DNA from: Pseudevernia furfuracea
Lineage: Eukaryota > Ascomycota > Lecanoromycetes > Lecanorales > Parmeliaceae
Length of the DNA stretch: 64,000 bases
Direction of reading: 5' to 3'
NCBI GenBank assembly: GCA_022315425.1
Contig: JAIUPT010000022.1
Coordinates: 186,001 to 250,000 of the forward strand
Within the stretch, counting starts at the first letter, position 1, and each line of letters opens with the position of its first letter. The notes beneath the pieces are model-generated. The model worked only from the letters and a program-made list of their open reading frames with translations, made no database searches and was not told the DNA's origin. Below, one piece after another: positions 20,204 to 31,440 of this stretch. A program made the position numbers and the translations under genes.

Positions 20204-22351
20204 TCAAGCCAATCCCAACAAGGTAGCATTCCCGCTGTCCAGATACCCCTGCGCGGTCGCGATATCATTCTGGGCCTCACCCAATACGTCGTCGATGTCC
20301 GCAGCCGGCTCCCCGTTCCGCACGACCCCGGCCATGAAGGCGTTTTCCTCCGCCCCTCCAGCGTCGGCCTTGGGTGCCGCCAGAGCTTCCACGCGTCGAT
20401 GGAGCCGGACGATGGTGCTGGCTCGAGCGGGATCCGTCCGGGCGAGGTCGTCGACGGGTTGGAATTCGGTTTGGAGGACCTCGTGGAGGGTGAGTTGGCG
20501 CTTGGAGGTGGTGGGCTGGAGGGCGGGATGGGAGGTTGTGAGGATCATGATTGTGATGACGTCGAGGGCTATGTCTGAATTTGCTTGTTCGGTGGCTTCG
20601 TCGATCAGGAGGTGCAGGACTGATTGAGCGCCTAGTATGCGCAGGGTGTCTGTGAGTTGACGGTGGGTGTAGGAGGGAGGTGAGCCTTCGGTTGAGGTCG
20701 CGCTCCATAGAATTAGGGATTGTATCGTCTGCCGTAGAGCCGCCAACAAGCCTCCGTTTGGCGTGGTGGACCAGGAGGCAAGTTCGTTGAGGGCGGTCGT
20801 TCCTTGGCGCTCTTGGGAGTGTTCGTTCAGGACTTGGAGGAGGGGAGCAATGTCTGGGCGTGAAGCATACTGTCGCTGCACGTGGCTGAGCGAGTCGGAC
20901 AGGGGTTTGGTGACGACGGAGAGAACGGCGTTGTGGATTTTTGAGGAGTCGTGAGACATTGAGGGAGGCTTCAGGAGGGTTTGGAGCGCGGGCAGAGTAG
21001 TTTCGATGATCTTGGACTCATCGTTGATCTCCCATAAGCAGTTGGTAAACCATGTGAACCCGGCGATGAGAGAAGGGAGCAAGAATGGTTCAAGCAGATA
21101 TTCGAATCCGCCTCGTAGCGTTTCGAGGGCAAGGACGTTCGCTTGACAAGCCTTCAGGCTTTGCTCGAAAAGCGTAGCAACGAGTAGGTGAAATTCTTGG
21201 GGCTTGCACATCGACATTAATTCATCACTGATGCCTTCAGTCTCGAAGAGACCCTTGATCCAACCACCCAGAAGCTGATTCTCGTGTTCTGACAGGTCGT
21301 CAATGGACCTGCTGACGGAACCATGCTTGAGGTACTGGAGGACGAAAGAGTCCGAGCCTTCGACAACAAGTTCGTCCGGTTGCATGCCGAAACGATGTTG
21401 GACAAGGACAACGAACAGGAGGATGCTGCCAAATTCGTCGTACACAGGCTGGTACTCGCCTTGGTCTTCGTGATCTTGCCATTTGTCCAAGGTGCTGCAG
21501 AGCGGTTGTAGTAAATGATTAGGACTTGTGAATAGCATGATGACATCCAAAGCCGTCGGTCTGCGGCACAAATCATTGCAGACAGTCTTCAAGGTCATCG
21601 TATCATTGTTGGCGCAAAGAGCGTGCAAAATCTCAATAAGCGCGCTAGCAATCTCTCCGGCATTTCCTTCCATGTTCTCCAGTTCGCCAATGTACTCATC
21701 TATTTTGGCTGGATTCGTGGTACATTGGCTTACGAGGTCCTCCTTGGAATACCTGCCTGAGGCCGGCAGGCTTTGCATGGGGACATCTCCCAGGATCTCT
21801 TCGATGATGCGCTCGGGTATTAACTGATGCAATGCACATGCGAATAAGAACTCTTGACGTGATTCAGAGAGAAGGCTGTTTCTCTCCAGGGGATCGAACA
21901 TCTGAGAAAAGGAGGGAAATGCGGCAGGATCGACGCGCACGAGAGCCTGCCGTATGCAATGTTCGACAGTCATAGGTTCAAAGATCAAAGCAGCATAACT
22001 ACGCTGGAGGAAAACGGGTAGTTTATTGACGAGGAAAGACCGCAGAATATTGATGGATCGGGTAGACTGGTTGCGGTACATGGCATTAGCTAATACATCG
22101 AAAGAAGCCAGAATCATATCCGTAGCAAGGCTGGAGACGTCATCTTTATATCGAACGTTGAGGAAATCTATGACTGTATTGTCGTCAAAGGATGGCCTAT
22201 CATGAAGCATGGCATTAAGGCAGATGTAGAGGCCTGCTCGGGTTGGGATGGGAGGGTTGTCTAAGACGTTATTTTGGAAGGACAGTAGTCCCACGTCGTC
22301 CAGGATGCCGAGGGACTGATGCCAGTCTTGCATCGCTATTTGAGGATCCAT
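20204..22351 (-). CDS. MED5: Mediator complex subunit 5 (Med5/Nut1), apparently short at the N-terminus
   Basis: A single exon of 715 aa resembles the middle and C-terminal parts of fungal Med5, a tail-module subunit of the RNA polymerase II Mediator. Matching stretches include DMILASFDVLANAMYRNQS, RSFLVNKLPVFLQ and MTVEHCIRQALVRVDPAAFP, then a helical repeat body and a short acidic end. Med5 of related fungi is about 950-1000 aa as I recall, and these stretches lie well inside it, so about 150-250 N-terminal residues appear missing. Only 291 bases separate the ATG from the aroC stop, and an in-frame TGA lies about 27 bases upstream, so a full N-terminal exon cannot fit. It is either a true short form or a truncated gene. 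Confidence 0.82.
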   Translation of the reverse strand: MDPQIAMQDWHQSLGILDDVGLLSFQNNVLDNPPIPTRAGLYICLNAMLHDRPSFDDNTVIDFLNVRYKDDVSSLATDMILASFDVLANAMYRNQSTRSINILRSFLVNKLPVFLQRSYAALIFEPMTVEHCIRQALVRVDPAAFPSFSQMFDPLERNSLLSESRQEFLFACALHQLIPERIIEEILGDVPMQSLPASGRYSKEDLVSQCTTNPAKIDEYIGELENMEGNAGEIASALIEILHALCANNDTMTLKTVCNDLCRRPTALDVIMLFTSPNHLLQPLCSTLDKWQDHEDQGEYQPVYDEFGSILLFVVLVQHRFGMQPDELVVEGSDSFVLQYLKHGSVSRSIDDLSEHENQLLGGWIKGLFETEGISDELMSMCKPQEFHLLVATLFEQSLKACQANVLALETLRGGFEYLLEPFLLPSLIAGFTWFTNCLWEINDESKIIETTLPALQTLLKPPSMSHDSSKIHNAVLSVVTKPLSDSLSHVQRQYASRPDIAPLLQVLNEHSQERQGTTALNELASWSTTPNGGLLAALRQTIQSLILWSATSTEGSPPSYTHRQLTDTLRILGAQSVLHLLIDEATEQANSDIALDVITIMILTTSHPALQPTTSKRQLTLHEVLQTEFQPVDDLARTDPARASTIVRLHRRVEALAAPKADAGGAEENAFMAGVVRNGEPAADIDDVLGEAQNDIATAQGYLDSGNATLLGLA

Positions 22352-22642
22352 GTTGCGACAGTGTCATGAGGAAATGGATGAGGAGGTTGAAAGCTCAGCT
22401 AAGGTCTGTCTCAGCCCTACGATAGGACCGTGGTAAAGTGAAAGGTAGTGGCGGCGTGGTTCAAGAATGAAGGATTTGGTTGGAGCTCATATAGTCTCAA
22501 TTGGGTCATCTATCCTCTATTCTATCTACCTATCATCATGTGCGAAAGAAAGGCGTCTTACCATTAAAATGACATATTCATCATATACGTATAAATACCA
22601 GCGCAATGATCAAACACTTTTTTTAAGAACAACCCCCAATCC

Positions 22643-24006
22643 TCATTCATGGTTTCGGAGAGCATCTCGCATTGTTTGCCTACTACCTTGGGTCATAACC
22701 GCGTCCATGACAACCAATGCAGCCATTGCCTCAACTATTGCCACCGCACGAGGCACTACACATGGATCGTGCCGGCCTTTTGCCTCTAAAATGCCCTCTT
22801 TGCCCCCAAAGTCGACTGTATTCTGTGCCTGTCCAATGGTTGCTGGCGGCTTAAAGCCCACTCGGAAGTAGATATGGGCTCCATTCGATATCCCACCTTG
22901 CACTCCTCCAGAGTTATTGGTCCTTGTTTTCAGGCGATTCGAACGTGGCGTAGCCCCATTTGTGACCGGTTCTGGCGGTGCATCGGGCGAAGCCTCCACA
23001 CCGGATTGGCTTGGAGCGACTGGGACCGAAGAAACAAAGGCATCATTGTGTAGAGAGCCCGGAACTGTGCAGCCTCCGAACCCAGAACCGATCTCGAAGC
23101 CTTTCGTTGCGGGTATACTGAGCATTCCCTGCGCAAGGCAGGCTTCTAATTTATCGAAACATGGCTCCCCGAGGCCAACGGGGCAATTTCGTATTACGCA
23201 GGTGACGGTACCTCCTATCGAGTCCTTCTTGTCTCGGAATTCTGCGATCTTGTCGGACATGCGGTTGGCGGCTTCTTTGTTGGGGCAACGGACGGGAAGA
23301 TAATCCGGGTGGTCGACTTCTTCGCGGGTGATTGTGTCGAGGAGCTTGAGGAATGTAGGATTTGTAGATGGTGTTGGATGTGTAGAGGTGGGTGGAAAGA
23401 GCTCTTCGTTGCCGACTGATGAGACAAAGGCAACAATTTCAACGCCGTGGACGAGAGACAGGTATTTTTCGGCGATGGCACCCGAAGCCACCCGAGCTAT
23501 AGTCTCACGGGCAGAGCTTCGACCTCCTCCGCTGCTGGCTCGTACCCCGTATTTCTCTTGATATGTGTAGTCTGCTCATGCACGTCAGAAAAGCTCTCCG
23601 AAATCTAAAGATTTTAAGTGAACAAACCTGCGTGGCTTGGGCGTGGGAATCCAGCCATAGTGTCGCCCTTGTAATCGTGCGGTCTTTGGTCCTCATTCTT
23701 CACCACGAGTCCAATCGGTGTTCCCAACGTGATGCCAAACTCGGTTCCTGACTGTATCTGAACTCGATCTTTCTCGTCTCTTGGCGTTGTAAGGGCTGAC
23801 TGGCCAGGCCGCCTTCTAGTGAGTTGTGGTTGTATGTCCGCTTCCGTAAGCTTCATCCCTGGTGGACAGCCGTCGACGATGCATCCTACCGAGGCGCAAT
23901 GGCTCTCGCCGTAGCTAGAAACGAAGGATGTCAGCCAATCTAATTCCAACTGTCGTAGTGAAGTCAATTACGTTGTGACTCTGAACGCACGGCCGAATGT
24001 CGACAT
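22643..24006 (-). CDS. aroC: Chorismate synthase
   Basis: Exons 24006-23972, 23914-23628 and 23571-22643 give 416 aa. The enzyme makes chorismate from 5-enolpyruvylshikimate 3-phosphate with reduced FMN, the last shared step to Phe, Tyr and Trp. All three family signatures are present: GESHCASVGCIVDGCPPG near the N-terminus, GGGRSSARETIARVASGA in the middle, and RHDPCVVPRAVAIVEAM near the C-terminus. The first exon encodes only MSTFGRAFRVT. The two introns (57 and 56 nt) are at fungal-typical sizes. It is divergent from the lipoyl ligase gene with 229 bases between the ATGs. Confidence 0.96.
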
Positions 24007-24235
24007 GATTGCAAGTAATGTAGGAAAATGCTAGATCTAGAGGTAGGATACATATAAAATATCTCACGCTCAAGCTGACCTGAAGTCGAGGCGGTCAAGA
24101 ATTATTCGAGGTCAAGCGGAATTAATGCCGTGCTGACGCTACTATTCCCCGATTGGAATTAAACATATTGCCCATTTTATACCAAATTGCTGAGTTGCCA
24201 ACTCAAGAAAGAAGTCTGCTGCATGCTCGTTTACT
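24007..24235. promoter_or_regulatory. Short bidirectional promoter (aroC / lipoyl ligase)
   Basis: Only 229 bases lie between two divergent ATGs, so both promoters must overlap here. No clear Gcn4/CpcA site TGACTCA is seen; TGACTCT-like bases occur just inside the first aroC exon. Confidence 0.5.
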
Positions 24236-25677
24236 ATGCAAGCTTGGAAAACATCGGTCCAAGTCTCCAAATACCAGATATACGTGTCTCGCAGTCTCGA
24301 TCCCTTCTTGAACCTTTCAATTGAACACTATCTACTGGAGAAATCTGCACCTAATTCTACCGTCCTGTTCCTATATGTGAACAGACCATGCGTTGTCATT
24401 GGCAGGAATCAAAACCCATGGCTCGAAGTAGATCTGAATCTACTCAAGCAACCTCGCGCCTCAGGGTATACTAGTGGAAAAGCAGATGGCAAAATGGGTC
24501 TGTTCGCTTGGGAAAATGTGCAGCTTGTCAGAAGACGATCTGGGGGAGGCACTGTCTTCCATGATGAGGGCAATGTCAACTACAGTGTCATCTGTCCCAC
24601 TGCCAATTTCACCCGCGACAAACATGCAGAGATGGTAGCGATGGCGATACGACAAGTCAACCTACGCGCCCGAGTCAACGAAAGACATGACATTGTCCTC
24701 GATCAAGGAAACGTTTTGGAAGAAAAGGATTGGCCGGACACTGCTGATATGCATCGGACAAGATTTCATCCAAACAGTGAGAAGAATCCACCTCTCAAGG
24801 TGTCTGGGTCTGCGTACAAATTGACTCGACAACGGTCACTGCATCATGGCACTTGCCTCTTGGCATCTGCGGATTTACCAGGGATCTCACAGTACCTGCG
24901 ATCTCCTTCGCGGCCATTCCTCAATGCAAGAGGCGTAGAGAGTGTTCGCTCGCCGATCGGCAATGTACACATGGAACCCAAGACCTCGAGTCCGGATTTT
25001 AATAAATCGTTTCAGATGGAGGTCATAAAAACATTTGTAGACTTATACGGATTGAAGAGACCAGGTCATACGTCTGGCTTCATGGGACAAATTAGTTCTG
25101 ACGGAGACGGCAAATGCGCTACAGTCTCTGTTGGCAAGAATTTTGGCAAGAACTTCGATAACGTTGACGAGGTACAAAAGGGGGTCAGGGAACTGCAGGT
25201 CAGTAAACCAAAGGTCATGTTCAGGGCTCAGCTCATGTGATATGATTTTAGTCGTCCGAATGGCTCTATGGACAAACGCCTCAATTTACAGTCTCGAGCC
25301 ATTCCATTGAAGAAGATAAAAGGAAACGACCGCCATTACCGAAAGACTTTCCACCATCAGTACGTACATATCCCCCGTTATTGATGTAACATCCCCCAGC
25401 AAAATCTGGTGACCTTGTAGCTGACAAACTTGCCCTGCAGGCTCGTGTGTATCTCAAGATTAGGTCTGGAGTGATTCAATCTAGTAAAATATCAATATCC
25501 TCTGACGAGGACTCTGCGAACGCTGAGAGAGAAACGTTTGACCAGGCCCTCAAGGGCAAAAGTATCCATGATATTGACAATTTCAACGATGTGCTCAACC
25601 GAGTCGAACATAGTGCCTCAACAGAGCTGTCAAGCATCTCGAGATGGCTTAACACCATGTTTGGAAAGCCGAGCTGA
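24236..25677 (+). CDS. Lipoate-protein ligase / lipoyltransferase (Aim22/Lip3-like)
   Basis: Exons 24236-25198, 25252-25359 and 25441-25677 encode 435 aa. The family attaches or transfers lipoyl groups to E2 subunits of mitochondrial 2-oxoacid dehydrogenases and to GcvH. Motifs of the LplA catalytic domain are clear: NRPCVVIGRNQNPWLEV, then VRRRSGGGTVFHDEGNVNYS with the nucleotide-binding RRxGGGxVxHD, then KVSGSAYKL with the catalytic Lys, then HHGTCLL. The C-terminal accessory domain follows, as in fungal Aim22. The exon joins are phase 0. The 3' end faces the next gene with 88 bases between stops. Confidence 0.93.
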
Positions 25678-25765
25678 ATGTCGCAATGTAAGAACATGAT
25701 CCCTCTCGGTAAGCTCACTGAGGATCATCATGGAGCCATTTCCACTATTCGGTTTTCGGACGACC

Positions 25766-27733
25766 TTACTTGTTGGTTTTCTTCAACATCCCGTCTATAT
25801 CCGCCATTATCTTGTCTACCGAAGGGAAATCGACATTCTGTAGTGTCAGGCACCGCATCTCCTACGCACAAGTAGGAGTCAGCATTTTTTCTTCATAGCA
25901 AGATAATAGGGTAAAGGTAGCTGTAATGATTAGACTGAGTTTTCGCTCCCTGTGGCTCAGGCTTGGTACCGACTCAGAGGTAATCTCCGCAATGCACGTA
26001 CCCAGTTTTCCTTGAACTCCTCAGGGGTTCGGGACTCGAGCTTGAAACTCTCACTCATTGCCTGAGGAAACTCTGGTGCTCCTTCGCTGCTGTAGAATTC
26101 GACAATCTTCACTTCCTGCCGAGAGGCCACAAAGAATAGAGCATGCAGTTCGCTCCTGGTGTGCTCGTACTCTCGGAAGGTTGGCATCTCGTGGACGTGC
26201 CTCTTACCATACTCCCTGCGGGATTATTGCAATCAGCACACGTTCTTTACCTCAAGAAATAGTATTAAGATGATATCACAGAGCGAAACGAGCTTTTCGC
26301 ACGGAGGAAGTTTCGTGCGCCTCAGATCTCAGGACTATGTATGAGGGAATCGGTTCGAATTGTACATACCATACTTCGTCGCCCGCATGGTACCAGGCCG
26401 CAAACGCACTGCGTACACGGAGGAGCTCTTTGTGAGCCTTTTCCTGAAGAACCAGAACCTCTTCGTGAGCAAAATCACCATCGAAGAAACGTTGTCGGAT
26501 ATGGTCGGGAATATCCTCAGGGACTGGAACATTTTGGTATGTAAAGCTTGCTGGCATACTCGGTAACTCGATAGGCTTTTCGGCATCGCTGATGGTCTTT
26601 TTGAGCTCCTGCATCTCTTCCATTGCAAGCTTGCAGTTGCGTTGAAGCTCGGTGAGCGCTTTCACCCCGCTGAGTTTCTTCTTCTGCTTCTTGCTCGATT
26701 TTAGTGTAGGTTCTGTAGGCTTGAATGGATTATTCAATTTCTGGCGGAAAGACAGCGGCAACTCCACAGGAACATCTTCTCCGTGTTGCTTCTCATCATC
26801 GTTGCGGATCGCCTGATAGCTCTCCTCCACAAAACCGAATCTCTTTTCGATATTGAACAGCTGGACTTGACGGAGGCAGGAGGTAAGAGGCACAGTGATC
26901 TTGCTGTGAATATTGAGGATTTGCATATCCAACTCAGCGCGCAAACGATCTTCAGACGGACGCTTTGCATCACTGGCAGTGACCGCAAGGTCGCCGATGA
27001 GCCCAGCCAAATCGGCCATCTCATGCTCTTCTTTATCTTTGTACACTTTGGAAAGGTGATCGTACGTCTTAGCGACCTCATCCAAATTGTCTAGGTCAAA
27101 GGTGTCCATCGACGGGAATTGATCAGCCGTGCCTGCATCATCAATCATCTGCTTATGGGCGAGCTTGAGTGCCTCCGAGGGGTTCGAGATTGGTGGCTGC
27201 ATCTTCATAGATGCCTGCATTTTCTGGTGTTCTTCAGGTGTAAGATTGTTATAATTCTCACTCCAGATTGAAGTCATTTCGATTCCGAATGTTGTATCAC
27301 CTGTCCTATTATTAATCTTAGTCACCGAGCACTTCAAAGGGTCCTTACCTTGTCCCGTTTCTGCGAGCTGGCTGTGATCGGGGTCGTCAGAGTGCAATGA
27401 TTCAGTGGCGTGGTTGTGACTGTTGTTGAGACAGCACGAACAAATGCCGCCGCCAACTTGGTTGAAGAAAGAGTTGGTGACCATGCTGTCGCGCATCAAC
27501 TTCTTGTGACGTGAGGGCGCCATAGCAACAACAGAAGGCCCAGAGAAACCGACGTGTTGTTTGTCCCGGTACGTGCAGTACGCACAAATAGAGCTAAAGG
27601 AAGCCGCAGATATGGATTTTGATTTCACGGTGGTCAGACAACTGCTGGTTGATGCCCAAGGTGATGAGCTTGATGGCAGTGGAAAGGAAGCTGAGCGATG
27701 GAGGCTGCAACGGAATGGTTCCGAGGTCGTCAT
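25766..27733 (-). CDS. Unrecognised helical/coiled-coil protein
   Basis: I do not recognise this family. Exons 27733-27349, 27300-26370, 26215-26002 and 25861-25766 give 541 aa. The 48-nt intron at 27301-27348 is stop-free and in frame, so it hides in a longer open frame. The N-terminus is Ser-rich and could be a targeting leader; a second Met (MAPSRHKKLMRDS) is an alternative start. A Cys/His cluster (ICSCCLNNSHNH) is followed by a Gln/Glu/Lys-rich, largely helical body and a Lys-rich stretch (KSSKKQKKKL). A probably globular end includes FREYEHTRSELHALFF, and the last exon reads DFPSVDKIMADIDGMLKK. The last two exons were joined by me on frame and splice consensus. No enzyme motif is seen. 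Confidence 0.7.
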
Positions 27734-28052
27734 GGTAGTGTGTTGACCCTCACAGTTATGACACGTTGTGTTGACAAAGAGACTTGTTGAGAGCTAGGGA
27801 AAGAACCATGAAAACTTCTGGACTTCAGAGCCCAACATCAAACCCATGGCTTTGCTTCCATACTTGTTCATGCCTCTTTCTCAATGTAGGAGCGCTGCAA
27901 TTCCCCAATGTCCAGAATCCTCAGCAATGGTATCACCTCGCGGAGCCGCTCCTTCCTAGTCCCTCCCCACGTATTTCTCTCATACCTCATAGTCCTATGT
28001 ACAATGTCTTTCTCCCTAGCCCGACTAATGGCCCCTGCTACCCTCTTAACCT
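27734..28052. other. Spacer, no gene seen
   Basis: This 319-base gap lies between the start of the helical protein gene and the end of the KGD4 gene, both minus strand. Nothing distinctive is visible. Confidence 0.35.
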
Positions 28053-28577
28053 TCAGCTCCCACCCCATCCAGCCCTCAAATTCGCCCCGCCCAACTCAAC
28101 GGCCGCAATCTCATCCTCCGTCCACGCCATCCTTCCAAACCTCTTCGGCAGCTCACTCCGATCCCACACCTCTCCTTTCCCCGCATTCGGCTCCACACCG
28201 CCCAGCTCATGTCCCGAATGACCTCCGATGCCGCCGTAGGCATGTGAGGTATGTGTCGAAGAGGGAGGAGGTGATGAAGCGGCGGATGAAGAAGGTTCGG
28301 AGGACGATGACGGGCGATTGTGACCGCCGAGCGGGCCGTGCTGTTGCGCTTTACTGCGGTAGTTGATGAAGCTGTCTGGTAAGGAGTGGGAAGGGGAAGC
28401 GGGGTGGGGTGCAGGTTCGTTGGCTGGGGCGGCGGGGGTGATTGTTTCTGAGGTTGTGGTCAGTTGAGTGGGATTTCGAGGAGCGGAGAGGGGACTGGGT
28501 GATTTACTGGGTGGGATGCGTTTGCCCAGGAACTGGATCATAGGCGTGCGGGCGAGGAGGAGGCGGGTTGGATGCAT
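28053..28577 (-). CDS. KGD4: KGD4/Ymr31 subunit of 2-oxoglutarate dehydrogenase (MRPS36 family)
   Basis: Two exons (28577-28508, 28447-28053) encode 154 aa. KGD4 links the E3 subunit to the E2 core of mitochondrial 2-oxoglutarate dehydrogenase; it was formerly called ribosomal protein Ymr31. The start MHPTRLLLARTP is a mitochondrial presequence. It is followed by MIQFLGKR, then HPASPSHSLPDSFINYR, then KAQQHGPLGGH, the family core. The C-terminal DRSELPKRFGRMAWTEDEIAAVELGGA matches the fungal extension. The 60-nt intron (28448-28507, branch CTGAC) is stop-free and of length 3n. Removing it restores the expected spacing between GKR and PASP. A Ser/Pro/His linker joins core and tail. Confidence 0.85.
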   Translation of the reverse strand: MHPTRLLLARTPMIQFLGKRIPPSKSPSPLSAPRNPTQLTTTSETITPAAPANEPAPHPASPSHSLPDSFINYRSKAQQHGPLGGHNRPSSSSEPSSSAASSPPPSSTHTSHAYGGIGGHSGHELGGVEPNAGKGEVWDRSELPKRFGRMAWTEDEIAAVELGGANLRAGWGGS

Positions 28578-28944
28578 GGTGGTGGAGGGAAGGTAGAGAG
28601 AATGTAGAATGAGGCTCGGAGTTTGTAGTGGAGCTTGGATGCGGAGAGGTTGATGCCAAGACTTGAGAGCTGCGCTGGATGGTGATGCGAACGTAATTCA
28701 CATTCCTTCATCGGAAGGGTAATCGATTCTCATCATACAAGCTCTTAATAATAATGTCTTCATACCCTTTGCTAAGGAATATGCTGCGGATCCACAACAC
28801 AGCGATTTCAAGGGTTCAACATCGACAATATTTATCCTTCCTCGACTGAACTGGTTACAGTAACACGGATTTAAGGTCTCTACCTCAACACATTCATACA
28901 ACATTTCTCCCTTCCACCTGATCTCTTCTATCAAACCGCCCGCC
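28578..28944. promoter_or_regulatory. Bidirectional promoter region (KGD4 / MED18)
   Basis: The ATGs of two divergent genes are 367 bases apart, so this spacer should serve both. No clear named element is seen. Confidence 0.45.
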
Positions 28945-29777
28945 ATGCACGAGCTCCTCCTCTTCGGCGCCACCCCCCCCTCGCGGCACACCCAACTCCT
29001 CAACATCCTCTCCGGCATCTCCTCCATGCAACCTTCCATCCACTCAGAAAAGCATCTCGTTTTCAAGCCTAACCGCCCGCCCGGATCGGTTGGATCGTTG
29101 AAAATAGGCGGAGCGCAGGATGTGAGTGTGCAAAAGAGTCAGATACAGGCACACACGCTGGGGGATTTGTTTTACATGCAATTGGTTGCTGAGGTAAGTT
29201 GACGGTCGATGGCTTGGGGACTTAGTGGGGATAGAGGCTGATGATCGTAGGTGGATGGGAGGGAGGAGGGAAAAGGGGAGGAACGATGGGTTCTGCAGTT
29301 CAGGGATTTGCCTGAGGTTGTTAGGCAGAGAGCTGTGACTTCGAGACTCGTTGCGGATATTCCCATTACGTCTGGCGATCCGATGGAATTCATGAAGGCG
29401 CTGGACTATTCGTATGTGTCGGTTCCTTTTTCGGCATGTGAGACCTTCTAATGATTTTTTATCCTAGGCACGTCTCAACCTACGCCATCTCAGGCCATAG
29501 ATTTACCCATCACTCGGCTTCCCTCCTCCTCTATCGCGTCACTCTTCCGGCGAATATCGCTGAAAATAACTCGACAAGCGTCGTGCTACCCCAAGCACGC
29601 TTACTTGATCTATCAGGAACATACATATTGCAAGCCTCAGTGCGGGTTCAAGATGGTTCAAAGGTGGAATCAATGACGAAAGGTGTGAATGAATTGCTTG
29701 GCTTGAAAGAAACTCTGAAGGGGGTCGTGGAGCTGGAGATTGGTGACAGGTTGGCCTTAGATACCAGAGTCAGATGA
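28945..29777 (+). CDS. MED18: Mediator complex subunit 18 (Med18/Srb5)
   Basis: Exons 28945-29193, 29251-29411 and 29468-29777 give 239 aa, normal for fungal Med18. The protein sits in the Mediator head with Med20 and contacts Rpb4/7. The N-terminus MHELLLFGATPPSRHTQLLN is diagnostic for fungal Med18. It is followed by a beta-barrel body with RWVLQFRDLPEVVRQRAVTS, ISGHRFTHHSASLLLYRV and ILQASVRVQDGSK. The joins hold the frame with consensus sites. It is divergent from KGD4. MED5, another Mediator gene, lies about 6.6 kb upstream. Confidence 0.93.
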
Positions 29778-31440
29778 TGTTGAGATGACACCTTATACAT
29801 TCGACACTTCTTCAACTCAACATCGGTTTGCTTCGGGATACTTCAATAACGGCAAGAATTGCCTTGGATTTCGCACATCGCCGATCTACAAACGCATCAG
29901 GGTCCTATTCGCTTCCCTTTCGCTGCTAGTCGCGTCCAGATTGGGCCAACATCACTGGAAAAGACGGCATCGACGTGATCAGAAGGGGACTTGCTCTGTG
30001 ACTTTGACAGGTGTGGAGTTGGTTTTAAGTTCATGGATTGCATTCGTCCGTCATTCTACCAAACCAGACAGATACGAGAAAGCCATGGAAACAACAATCG
30101 ATATGGGCTGTGGAGCACGAGACTCCGCTTCAGGTCGCCCGGCTGAGACCACGACAACTTTGAGAAGTTTTGTCCAGTGAGCTGAGTCCTGACTGGTGAG
30201 AGCCTGCGCCTGGGATTCAAGCTAGGCGTGCTAGTCTGCAAGCCCCCCATTTGTGGACAACTGGAAATCCCGTTGCGGACCGTAACCCGCTTGCGGATTC
30301 CATAACCGCTTCGGGGAGTCTGCGATTCGAAAGAGGCGACTTCTGCGCAATAGCCAATGATTTGCGTGCTCTTGAGCGTTGTCTTCCTGGCTGGTGAAGG
30401 TCCAACCCCCACACCCGTACCGAAGAGGACTAGGGCAGAGAGGCCCGAGGTTGCATTTGAGAAGGCCCGAAGAGTTCGCCATGACTTCATCGTGCCTTCA
30501 TGATTCATGGCAGGCAAACACGAGGGAAAGGGGAGCGCTGGTTTCTCCATACCTACCTAGTTAGTAGGATACTGTGAACGGGTTAAAGTCAGAGAAATGA
30601 GAGAGAGCATGGCTGAAAGAGTCGCATCAGCATCGAAGTCTGCAAATTGCCAGCCTCGTGGTTCATGAGCCAACCTATCACCCTTTGCACCAGCCAATTG
30701 ATAAATTCTGATGTCCTCTTCCTGTTGATAGATGTTGTTGAGTTTGAGTTGGGCGACTTTCAATGCGGAATTAATGAGACTGGGCTTGATGTTTAACAAG
30801 CCACCGACTTCTTTGGGTGGTATGATGGATCATACGCCACGCCGTCGTATGCAGGAGAAGCACGCTGTCCAACTTCTGGAAGAGTGGAGCAGTGGCTTAA
30901 CGGACGTGCAGCCCCAGCGGTTCTGAACCGTAAGGCTTGGACAACGGTGGTGCCAGACCGGTTGGGCTGCATCAAAGGTTGCCAACTTGGAGTCTTGGAC
31001 AGATAGTCGTCTGAGTCTCCATTGTTGCGTTCAAGGTGTGCATTCAGATGCATTGCCGCTTACGATAGGTACGTGATCGGAGAAGCATCGCTGGTTGAGA
31101 TTCGGACCAGGGGTAGATTTGACTGGGGAAGAAGATCTGCTAGGATCATTTGACTTGGTGCTTCACTTCCCCTATATTAGTGTACAGTAGACTTTGGAGT
31201 CTGGAGACCCTTTATACTCTATGACCGATATCAATCTTGCAAGGCTCGCCAAGAAAAGTCAAAAAACGAGAGAGTCCAAGAATCATAATTGTTGGCGTTT
31301 CGACCGAAACAGCTTCCGAGTGTCCCGTTTTTTTTTGTCTCGAAAGAGTTGGCTTTCAATGCATTATTGCTATGCAGTGGCGGTAACCTGCATATGCAAA
31401 AATGCATAGCGGCCTCAACATCTCAACGGGAAAAGGGGGC

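Noticed and set aside
30056..30550. 164-codon minus-strand frame with a hydrophobic start (MKSWRTLRAFSNA)
   Set aside because: No homology recognised, no supporting splice pattern, and overlapping open frames of equal quality.
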